9,514 bases of DNA, taken from assembly GCA_964357255.1 (NCBI GenBank), contig CAYHKQ010000083.1, forward strand, positions 1 to 9,514, read 5' to 3'. The notes beneath the pieces were generated by a model. It saw only the letters and a list, made by a program, of their open reading frames with translations, had not been told where the DNA came from and did not search any database. This DNA is from JBBTIS01 sp038059855 (lineage in GTDB: Bacteria; Elusimicrobiota; Elusimicrobia; JACQPE01). Shown one piece after another: positions 1 to 5,195 of this stretch (its first letter is position 1; every line of letters begins with the position of its first letter). Both the position numbers and the translations under genes were made by a program.

Positions 1-132
1 TGGAATGGTCAGTTTATCGAGGAGAAAATGCCTATTCATAGCCGTTATTCAGGTCTACGATACCCAATGCTTGATGTTATTTTTCCAGCGCCGCCGCCCC
101 GGCATCAGATGGCAAACCTTTCACCTTTGTAG
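1..132 (+). other. Unassigned short open frame running off the left edge
   Basis: The first reading frame is open from the window edge to a TAG at 130-132, giving 43 residues. An internal ATG lies at 28 with GAGGAG only 3 bases upstream, which is tighter than a normal ribosome binding site. The residues NGQFIEEK near the edge faintly recall the N terminus of class IV aminotransferases, but the glycine-rich motif expected next (YGDGVFE-like) is not there. I see no domain. It could be chance, the tail of an upstream gene, or a decayed fragment. Confidence 0.15.
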
Positions 133-211
133 CCAATCTAACATCGATTTACCTTGTCCTTTATAAAATTAGAGAAAAAGTGCCGAGATGGAGGTAACGC
201 ACCCGGGGGAA

Positions 212-240
212 TTGATCCGTTGCTTGGGGAATTGTAAAAT
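212..240 (+). promoter_or_regulatory. Sigma70-type promoter for the ferredoxin gene
   Basis: A -35-like TTGATC (212-217) and a -10-like TAAAAT (235-240) are separated by exactly 17 bases. Transcription would start near 247, giving a leader of about 24 bases before the ferredoxin ATG at 271. The arrangement fits the usual housekeeping sigma factor and suggests the ferredoxin is transcribed alone. A second A/T-rich stretch (TATAAA at 162-167) lacks a matching -35 box. Confidence 0.55.
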
Positions 241-256
241 AGTTTTAGTTTTTGAT

Positions 257-262
257 AGGAGG
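257..262 (+). promoter_or_regulatory. Strong Shine-Dalgarno site of the ferredoxin gene
   Basis: AGGAGG lies 8 bases before the ATG at 271, a full-consensus site at good spacing. It fixes the ferredoxin start. Most genes on the other strand have no comparable site. Confidence 0.8.
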
Positions 263-270
263 TTTTTGAT

Positions 271-585
271 ATGCCTTATGTGATTACGGAGAAATGCGTG
301 GGGGAGCGCTACGCCACCTGTCAGTCTGTTTGTCCGGTGGAGTGCATTCATTCAGCAGAATACAATAGCGAGACCTTCATGATTATTGACCCTGATGTGT
401 GCATTGACTGCGGCGTTTGCCTGCCGGAGTGCCCAATCAGCGCTATCGTTTCAAGCGTGGACGAAGATCCTAAGTGGGCCGGGATTAATAAAGAATTGAC
501 CCCAAAGTACAAGGGCAGTCCCAAACCAGCCATCCGGCCTCCCAATGATCCCCCGAAGAAGCAGGGGAATACGCTCGTTAAATAA
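271..585 (+). CDS. 7Fe-type ferredoxin ([3Fe-4S] + [4Fe-4S])
   Basis: A small soluble electron carrier of 104 residues. Cysteines at 9, 17, 21, 25, 44, 47, 50 and 54 align with the Azotobacter-type 7Fe ferredoxin. The position that would be the second cysteine of a first CxxC pair is Glu12, so cluster I is predicted to be [3Fe-4S], held by Cys9, Cys17 and Cys54. Cys21, 44, 47 and 50 would hold the [4Fe-4S] cluster. The CPVEC and CIDCGVCLPECP blocks are typical. Residues after about 65 form a Lys/Pro-rich, probably flexible tail unlike the longer C-terminal domain of Azotobacter FdI. The start is fixed by a full Shine-Dalgarno site and a promoter lies just upstream. It is the only plus-strand gene and converges on yraN 17 bases away, so it is probably monocistronic. 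The redox partner cannot be told from context. The family call is firm, the cluster types less so. Confidence 0.9.
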   Translation: MPYVITEKCVGERYATCQSVCPVECIHSAEYNSETFMIIDPDVCIDCGVCLPECPISAIVSSVDEDPKWAGINKELTPKYKGSPKPAIRPPNDPPKKQGNTLVK

Positions 586-602
586 AGAAGCGGCTGATCT
601 TT

Positions 603-977
603 CTAGATTTCCCTTTCCGGCACGAAGGCTTCGCTTTCGTGCTCGACGGTCTGGCGGCTCAGGTCAACGATAGCGGCGTCAAAGCGCACGGAGGTTTCTA
701 GGGGGAGGCCCTTGGCGCGAAGATAAATGTGGGCCAGTTGCCAAAGTTTTTTTTGTTTGGCCTTGTCCACTGATTCCCAACCGCTAAGAAAATCTGTGCG
801 CCGCGATTTGACTTCAATCACAACGATATAGCCGGACGGGTCGCCGGCAATTAAGTCAATCTCTCCCAGGGGGCAACGCCAATTTTTTTCAATAATACGC
901 CAGCCTGGCTTTTGGGAGAAGTAGCGCTCTGCGAGTTGTTCGCCTGCTTGGCCTTGTTGAAGGCGGGTGAGGGACAA
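603..977 (-). CDS. yraN: YraN/UPF0102 family endonuclease-like protein
   Basis: A protein of about 124 residues in the UPF0102 (YraN) family, which has a PD-(D/E)XK nuclease fold; its cellular role is not well defined. The core is clear: GEIDLIAGD at 38-46, then VIEVKSRR at 53-60, giving the acidic and lysine positions Glu39, Asp41, Glu55 and Lys57. The QGQAGEQLAERYF helix at 8-20 is the usual family start. I chose TTG at 977 because it gives the typical family length and begins 7 bases past the rplS stop. An upstream ATG at 1232 would add 85 low-complexity residues lying over rplS and is unlikely. No Shine-Dalgarno site precedes the TTG, so translation is probably coupled to rplS; an ATT at 983 is another possible start. 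It is the last gene of the rpsP-trmD-rplS block, a common place for yraN. Confidence 0.85.
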   Translation of the reverse strand: MSLTRLQQGQAGEQLAERYFSQKPGWRIIEKNWRCPLGEIDLIAGDPSGYIVVIEVKSRRTDFLSGWESVDKAKQKKLWQLAHIYLRAKGLPLETSVRFDAAIVDLSRQTVEHESEAFVPEREI

Positions 978-984
978 TTTAATG

Positions 985-1389
985 TTAGGGTGTAGCGGAA
1001 ACGGGCTGGCTGGGAGTTTCGGCGCCGGTGTTTTGGACGGACTTCTCGACAATCGTGACCGAGGCCGCCGCTTTCGGCGCGCGGACTTTTTCGTGAGCCA
1101 CGCGATGGGATTTTCCCGTGAGATTTCGCAGATAATAAAGTTTTGCCCGGCGAACCTTGCCTCGTCTGACCATGGAAATTCCCGCGAATCTGGGGCTCGC
1201 GGTTGGGAAGATGCGTTCAACGCCAACGCCAAAGGAAATTTTACGCACGGTGATTGTGTGGCCTGGGCCGGAGCCTCGCATTTTCATAAGAGTGCCTTCA
1301 AATGTTTGCACGCGTTCGGAGCCCTCTTCCACGGTTTTAAACAGGACGCGCACCGTGTCGCCGATTTTTGAGTCTTTAAACTCTCGCAT
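985..1389 (-). CDS. rplS: 50S ribosomal protein L19
   Basis: L19 of the large ribosomal subunit, which lies at the 30S-50S interface. The core at about 1-97 is highly characteristic: RGSG at 38-41, VRKISFGVGVERIFP at 48-62 and MVRRGKVRRAKLYYLRNL at 73-90. At 134 residues it is longer than the usual 110-120 because of a tail from about 98 to 134 rich in Ala, Pro, Ser and Thr, with no match I recognise. The ATG lies 4 bases after the trmD stop, so the genes are translationally close. No Shine-Dalgarno site is visible; instead a TAAAAT hexamer ends 6 bases before the ATG, within a string shared with gmk. Identification is firm. Confidence 0.97.
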   Translation of the reverse strand: MREFKDSKIGDTVRVLFKTVEEGSERVQTFEGTLMKMRGSGPGHTITVRKISFGVGVERIFPTASPRFAGISMVRRGKVRRAKLYYLRNLTGKSHRVAHEKVRAPKAAASVTIVEKSVQNTGAETPSQPVSATP

Positions 1390-1393
1390 AACG

Positions 1394-2089
1394 TTATTTT
1401 ATCAAATCCCGGCGCGCCTGCCTCGTTTTTTCCAGCGCCTGAGACACGCGCCAAGCCTTAATTTTGGCGTGATTGCCGCTTAAGAGCGCCCGGGGGACGC
1501 GTTGGCTTCTCCAGGACGCAGGCCGCGTGAATTGGGGCCATTCTAGAAGCCGGGAGGATTCGCGGCGTATTGAAAAGGATTCCTCGCGCGTCGAGCCGGG
1601 GTCATGGATTACGCCGGGCACATAACGGGAAACGGTTTCTAAAATTACCATGGCCGGCGTTTCCCCGCCCATGGTTACATAATCGCCGATGGAAATCTCA
1701 CCGTCGAAATACGGTCGCACTCTTTCGTCAATGCCTTCGTAATGGCCGGCCAGAAGAATGAGTCGCTCTTCTCGGGCCAGCCTTTGCGCCAATCGGGGAG
1801 TTAGGCGTTCTCCTCGGGGAGAGAGAATGTAGGCGGCCGGCTTGGGATGTTTAGGATTTACGCAGTTTTGAGTGATATAGCGCAGGGTTTGGCGAATCGG
1901 TTCAGGCATTAACACCATTCCCGGCCCTCCCCCATAAGGCCGGTCATCCACCTGGCCGCCGGGGGCGAAGTCTCGGGGGTTGTGAGAGTGGACTGCGAGC
2001 AGTCCTTTCTTGATGGCTTTGGCTATTAGACTCGCGCCTAAAAAACCTTCAAAGGTTTCAGGAAACAGGGTGATCAGTTCGAAGCGAAT
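1394..2089 (-). CDS. trmD: tRNA (guanine-N1)-methyltransferase TrmD
   Basis: TrmD transfers a methyl group from S-adenosylmethionine to N1 of G37 in tRNAs, which prevents frameshifting. It is a SPOUT-fold (trefoil knot) enzyme working as a dimer. Visible motifs, numbered from the start chosen here: DDRPYGGGPGMVL at 48-60, GHYEGIDERV at 115-124, the knot segment ISIGDYVTMGGETPAM at 132-147, SRYVPGV at 154-160 and LLSGNHAKI at 202-210. The catalytic aspartate (Asp169 in E. coli, usually followed by Ser-Phe) is Glu170 here. The conserved N terminus (RFELITLFPETF) begins right after an ATT codon at 2089, with no ATG, GTG or TTG nearby. An in-frame GTG at 2212 would add a 41-residue extension lying over rpsP. 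ATT gives the usual length of 231. The gene begins 10 bases after rpsP, and rimM is missing between them. Family certain; start uncertain. Confidence 0.93.
   Translation of the reverse strand: MRFELITLFPETFEGFLGASLIAKAIKKGLLAVHSHNPRDFAPGGQVDDRPYGGGPGMVLMPEPIRQTLRYITQNCVNPKHPKPAAYILSPRGERLTPRLAQRLAREERLILLAGHYEGIDERVRPYFDGEISIGDYVTMGGETPAMVILETVSRYVPGVIHDPGSTREESFSIRRESSRLLEWPQFTRPASWRSQRVPRALLSGNHAKIKAWRVSQALEKTRQARRDLIK
1396..1401 (-). promoter_or_regulatory. -10-like hexamer just before rplS
   Basis: TAAAAT on the minus strand ends 6 bases before the rplS ATG. A promoter using it would start transcription at or very near the ATG, giving a leaderless or nearly leaderless rplS message. There is no convincing -35 box 16-19 bases upstream. 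It lies in the string TTTGATAAAATAACG, which recurs with one change before gmk. Confidence 0.3.
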
Positions 2090-2099
2090 GGGGGCGGGC

Positions 2100-2348
2100 T
2101 TAAGCGATGGCTTTTTCTTTTTTGAGCAAGCGCCGGGCCCCTTCGGAGATTTGGGCCCCGCATTTAATCCAATGATCCACGCGTTCTTGTTTGAAATTTT
2201 TAATTTTTTCACCGTCTTTCGCTTTGGGATTGTAGGCGGCCAGCACCTCAAGAGGGGGCGTCCTTGGCCCTTTTCTCGAATCAATGGCCACGAGACGGAA
2301 ATGGGGGACATGGGGCTTGCCGACGCGAAAAAATCTGATAGCTACCAT
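2100..2348 (-). CDS. rpsP: 30S ribosomal protein S16
   Basis: S16 of the small ribosomal subunit, which helps 30S assembly. The 82 residues match the family: MVAIRFFRVGK at 1-11, HFRLVAIDSR at 16-25, the AAYNPK turn at 37-42, ERVDHWIKCGAQIS at 55-68 and a LLKKEK tail. The length is typical. The ATG lies 7 bases after the rpe stop, so it is part of the same gene run. There is no Shine-Dalgarno site. A perfect TATAAT ends 6 bases before the ATG, which raises the chance of a leaderless message. The gene is followed directly by trmD, as in many bacteria, but without the KH-domain gene and rimM that often lie between. Confidence 0.96.
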   Translation of the reverse strand: MVAIRFFRVGKPHVPHFRLVAIDSRKGPRTPPLEVLAAYNPKAKDGEKIKNFKQERVDHWIKCGAQISEGARRLLKKEKAIA

Positions 2349-2354
2349 AGGATC

Positions 2355-2360
2355 ATTATA
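2355..2360 (-). promoter_or_regulatory. Perfect -10 hexamer overlapping the rpe stop, before rpsP
   Basis: TATAAT on the minus strand overlaps the rpe stop codon and ends 6 bases before the rpsP ATG. It is a consensus -10 box placed so that transcription would start at or next to the ATG. I could not find a -35 box at 16-19 bases. It could be chance, since part of it encodes the last Rpe codons. Confidence 0.3.
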
Positions 2361-3093
2361 CGTTATTGGCGGATGCCACGGCTTGTCTTAGCCGCGGGAC
2401 GCAAATGGCGGGAGTTTCCCGGAACATCGAGCTACCGCAGACTAGAACATTGGCGCCGGCGCGCACGACTTGGGGTATGGTGGTTTCGTTGATTCCCCCA
2501 TCAACTTCAATCCATGGAATTTGCAACCGTTGACGCTCGATGATCTCGCGGGCTTGGCGCACTTTGTCTAGGCAGGCGTTGATGAATTTTTGTCCGGCAA
2601 AACCCGGCTCCACGGTCATGATGAGCAAGAGGTCAACCAGCGGCAATAGGGGCAGGGCGCGGGCCAGGGGAGTTTTGGGCTTGAGCGCCAGCCCTGCCTT
2701 TTTGCCCAAGGATCGGATAAGACGCAATCCTTTGTAGGCCGCATCCTTGGCTTCCAGGTGAACGGTGATTAAATCAGCCCCGTTTTCGGCAAATGGCCGG
2801 ATCAGACCAAGCGGCCGTTCACACATCAAATGGACGTCTATAAACAAAGAACTGCGCTTTCGGATGTGCCCCACAACATCGGGACCGAAAGAAATGTTGG
2901 GGGCAAAATGTCCGTCAATCGTGTCAACCTGGACCCATTCCACTTCCTTGGTTGTTTCACATCGGACCAGATCGCGCTCAATATTCAGGGGATCGGCGCC
3001 CAGGATGCTGGCCGCGAGGATGATGTGAGGGGGGTTCGCGGAGCCGGGATTCTGGATTCGCGATTCGGGATTTAAATGGGAATTTTTTTTCAC
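2356..3093 (-). CDS. rpe: Ribulose-phosphate 3-epimerase (with altered metal site)
   Basis: Rpe interconverts ribulose 5-phosphate and xylulose 5-phosphate in the pentose phosphate pathway; it is a metal-dependent TIM barrel. Recognisable motifs: AASILGAD at 27-34, VDTIDGHFAPNISFGP at 56-71, IDVHLM at 85-90, TVEPGFAGQKF at 160-170, EVDGGI at 196-201 and CGSSMF at 219-224. The catalytic/metal aspartates (Asp57, Asp198) and His88 are present, but the usual first metal ligand of the HxD pair is Gln55. The GTG start overlaps the stop of the PASTA gene by GTGA, so translation is coupled. It is the only usual start codon ahead of the core, and it adds about 22 residues, of which roughly 8-17 come from a heptanucleotide tandem array. 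A related sugar-phosphate epimerase cannot be ruled out. Confidence 0.88.
   Translation of the reverse strand: MKKNSHLNPESRIQNPGSANPPHIILAASILGADPLNIERDLVRCETTKEVEWVQVDTIDGHFAPNISFGPDVVGHIRKRSSLFIDVHLMCERPLGLIRPFAENGADLITVHLEAKDAAYKGLRLIRSLGKKAGLALKPKTPLARALPLLPLVDLLLIMTVEPGFAGQKFINACLDKVRQAREIIERQRLQIPWIEVDGGINETTIPQVVRAGANVLVCGSSMFRETPAICVPRLRQAVASANNV
3044..3071 (-). repeat. Heptanucleotide tandem array, 4 units
   Basis: Read on the minus strand, four 7-base units follow each other without gaps: ATCCCGA, ATCGCGA, ATCCAGA, ATCCCGG. The array lies inside the start of rpe and is translated as part of a non-conserved N-terminal extension. A related array in the opposite orientation lies at 4136-4163. 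Confidence 0.65.
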
Positions 3094-4076
3094 GGCAGGC
3101 TTCTTTCTTCCATAAAAACGCCGTCGAGGTAGATTCGAATGCGTAATCGGGATTGGTTTGCGAGGGACCCCAGCGGCGCGCGTATTTTTTCGCCGGGTCC
3201 AGCCCGGCCGTGATAGAGGCCGCGCTCTTCGCCGTCGTTGACGAGGGACTTGATCATGACTTCGCGAGTCCGAAGGGGCTTCGCTGGCACGACATAGTCA
3301 AAATGTTGGCCTTGGGAAGGCTCGCTCATGCTTCGGGCTACCGTAATTTCAAGCGTGACGCGCCGCGCTTCAATATCTTCCCTGTCCAAAATCGTGTCCG
3401 GTTTGAGATTTTGGGCGGCGACCGAGCGGTCGCGTTTAGCCGCCGGATCCCAGCTTTCCAGCACTTTTACCGGGATGGCGTTTTCTTTTGCCCATGCCGA
3501 GGCCGCGTCCTGATCGTTGTTTTTGAAATCGGGCACGATGAGTTTGTCGCCGGGGGGTTCGCCCAGGCTGATCATGACATTGACCAGGCCGCCCTTGTCG
3601 GTCAGCGCGAGGGGTTTTGGATCCTGGTCAATCACGTAACCCTTGGGTTGTTTGAGGGAGTAGATTTCGTTTGTTTCGCCCAAGGCCATTTGAACGGCGC
3701 GGATTTCAATTTCAGCTTTTCTCAACGGCAAGCCGGTCAGCTCCGGAACCGATATTTTTTCGTTGCCGACGGACAGCGCCGCCCGCACGATTTTCCCTTC
3801 GCGCACCTTGGTGTTTGGCAGAGGATATTGTTTGACAATGGAGCCGGCTGGAACATTGGGGTTAAATTCGTCGGATTCTTTAGCCAAGGCCAGGCCTTCG
3901 CGCGAAAGAATATCGAGCGCTTGGCGCAGATTTTTACCCACAAGGCTCGGCACCGTCACTTCTTTTCGGGCGTGGACAATGCTGTGCATCATCCATTCGA
4001 AGGAACCGTAGCTGACCGCCAAAACGATAATCAGCTCAAGCGCAAAAAGACCGAGTTTTTTAATTAAATTGCCCAT
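3090..4076 (-). CDS. Membrane-anchored PASTA-domain protein without kinase
   Basis: A 328-residue protein with a short basic cytoplasmic start (MGNLIKK), one membrane segment at about 9-29, and then an extracytoplasmic part. PASTA-like repeats lie at about 38-104 (VTVPSLVGKNLRQA... ending ALSVG), 107-172 (ISVPELTGLPLRKA... ending ISLG) and, more degenerate, 177-248. The last 70 residues (about 255-328) look beta-rich and match nothing I know. PASTA domains bind peptidoglycan or muropeptides in Ser/Thr kinases such as PrkC/PknB and in some penicillin-binding proteins. Here there is no kinase or transpeptidase domain, so it is probably a wall-binding or scaffold protein. The place between fmt and rpe matches that of prkC in Firmicutes. 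It overlaps rpe by 4 bases. Only a weak GAAG precedes the ATG. Domain call confident; role inferred. Confidence 0.88.
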   Translation of the reverse strand: MGNLIKKLGLFALELIIVLAVSYGSFEWMMHSIVHARKEVTVPSLVGKNLRQALDILSREGLALAKESDEFNPNVPAGSIVKQYPLPNTKVREGKIVRAALSVGNEKISVPELTGLPLRKAEIEIRAVQMALGETNEIYSLKQPKGYVIDQDPKPLALTDKGGLVNVMISLGEPPGDKLIVPDFKNNDQDAASAWAKENAIPVKVLESWDPAAKRDRSVAAQNLKPDTILDREDIEARRVTLEITVARSMSEPSQGQHFDYVVPAKPLRTREVMIKSLVNDGEERGLYHGRAGPGEKIRAPLGSLANQSRLRIRIYLDGVFMEERSLP

Positions 4077-4135
4077 TCTATTTCTTCGTTTCGCTCAGAC
4101 CGGGACTCAGGGCGCGTTGTTCGGGGTCCGCATGT

Positions 4136-4163
4136 TGCGCGAATCCCCAATCCTGAATCTCGA
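4136..4163 (+). repeat. Heptanucleotide tandem array, 3-4 units
   Basis: Read on the plus strand, three clear 7-base units (ATCCCCA, ATCCTGA, ATCTCGA) at 4143-4163 follow a degenerate one (TGCGCGA, 4136-4142). The array lies in the 107-base gap between fmt and the PASTA gene. It resembles the array at 3044-3071 in inverted orientation, so the pair flanks the PASTA gene. I see nothing else in the gap: no terminator-like hairpin with a T run. Confidence 0.55.
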
Positions 4164-4183
4164 AAATTTTGCCCCGCATAATT

Positions 4184-5131
4184 TTACGTTCCTAATCGAA
4201 GAATGTTTCCTGCGTTGCGGCGTCCGGCCAGCCAAGCTGAGGCCGGCATGGGCCGGCCTCCCTCGGGGCAAACGGTTTCTACTAGGATCTCGCCGATGCC
4301 GCATTTTACGAAAAAACCCTTTGCGGCCTCAGCGTTGAGGACCTGTCCAATCTCCCTTGTCCCGTTTTGATCCGGCCCTGCGGAGGCTTTGAGGATTTGA
4401 AGCCGATCCCCATTAATCGTGCTCCAGCATTTTGGCCAAGCGGCATAGGCTCGAATTTTGCATTCGATTTTTATCGCAGGTTCGGACCATTCGATGAGGC
4501 CGTCTTCTTTTTTGATGATTTTACTGTAACTGGCCAGGGTGTGGTTTTGAGGAATCTTGGGGGCCGTGCCCTGGGCAACGCGATCGAGGCTCTTTAGAAG
4601 CAGGTTTTGGCCCAGGCGCTCCAAGCGTTGCAAAAGTTCCGGAGCCGTTTCTTTGGGACTAATGGGCAGGGATTGCTGGGCCAATAGGGGGCCGGTGTCC
4701 ATGCCCTGATCAATCCAGAAAAGGCTGACCCCCGTGTCCGCGTGACCTTCGAGGATGGCGTATTCCGCAGGGCTGGGGCCGCGCAACTTGGGCAACAGGG
4801 AGAAATGGACATTGATAAAACCGGTCCGCGTTGCCGATAAAATCGTTTCCGGAAGAATTTTTCCGTAGGCCACCACCACGGCGATGTCGGCTCTTAGGTC
4901 TGATAATGCGCCGGAAAAATCCGCGTCACGCGGATGCGTCGGCGTGAAAACAGGTCCAAGGCGGTATTGCGCGGCCAGGGCTTTAACGGCCGAGGGGCCA
5001 AATTTCTGTCCCCGACCCTGGGGCGCGTCGGGCCGCGTGACGACCCCTGCGATGTCGTGGCGAGCGGACTCCAGCAACGTTCGAAGATATCCGGCCGCCA
5101 GAGCCGGGGTGCCGAAGAAGAGGATTCGCAC
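4184..5131 (-). CDS. fmt: Methionyl-tRNA formyltransferase
   Basis: Fmt puts a formyl group from 10-formyltetrahydrofolate on initiator Met-tRNA. The 315 residues have the usual two parts. The N-terminal formyltransferase domain begins MRILFFGTPALAAGYL and carries the folate/catalytic site: Asn107 and His109 within INVHFSLLPKLRG (106-118), and Asp145 in GMDTGPLL (143-150). A linker SYSKIIKKEDGLIEW at 201-215 leads to the tRNA-binding C-terminal domain with IRAYAAWPKCW (226-236). The length is normal. The start is a GTG at 5131, without a clear Shine-Dalgarno site. It follows def by 64 bases; the def-fmt pair is a classic arrangement because one enzyme adds the formyl group that the other removes. 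The rsmB gene often found next is absent. Confidence 0.96.
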   Translation of the reverse strand: MRILFFGTPALAAGYLRTLLESARHDIAGVVTRPDAPQGRGQKFGPSAVKALAAQYRLGPVFTPTHPRDADFSGALSDLRADIAVVVAYGKILPETILSATRTGFINVHFSLLPKLRGPSPAEYAILEGHADTGVSLFWIDQGMDTGPLLAQQSLPISPKETAPELLQRLERLGQNLLLKSLDRVAQGTAPKIPQNHTLASYSKIIKKEDGLIEWSEPAIKIECKIRAYAAWPKCWSTINGDRLQILKASAGPDQNGTREIGQVLNAEAAKGFFVKCGIGEILVETVCPEGGRPMPASAWLAGRRNAGNILRLGT

Positions 5132-5195
5132 TCAAAAAAAGCGGCTCGGTGAATCGGGGAAACGCATTACCACGCTCATTTGCTTAACCGTTTTT

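Noticed and set aside
1..100. Left-edge frame resembling the N terminus of a class IV aminotransferase
   Set aside because: Only about eight residues fit, the next family motif is absent and the frame stops after 43 residues. Too little to call; listed only as an unassigned frame.
583..603. Possible shared terminator between the converging ferredoxin and yraN genes
   Set aside because: Only a weak 5-base stem (AAAGA/TCTTT) with a long loop is visible, and there is no proper T run after a stable stem.
978..1232. Longer yraN start at the ATG at 1232
   Set aside because: The added 85 residues are low-complexity shadow of rplS in another frame; the family normally begins at the start chosen.
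3153..4067. Long plus-strand open frame (304 codons) opposite the PASTA gene
   Set aside because: It lies entirely antisense to a gene with clear PASTA repeats, has no recognisable domain, and is an expected by-product of GC-rich codon use.
5133..5150. Run of T (minus strand) before fmt as a terminator of def
   Set aside because: No stable hairpin precedes the T run, and the run lies directly next to the fmt start.
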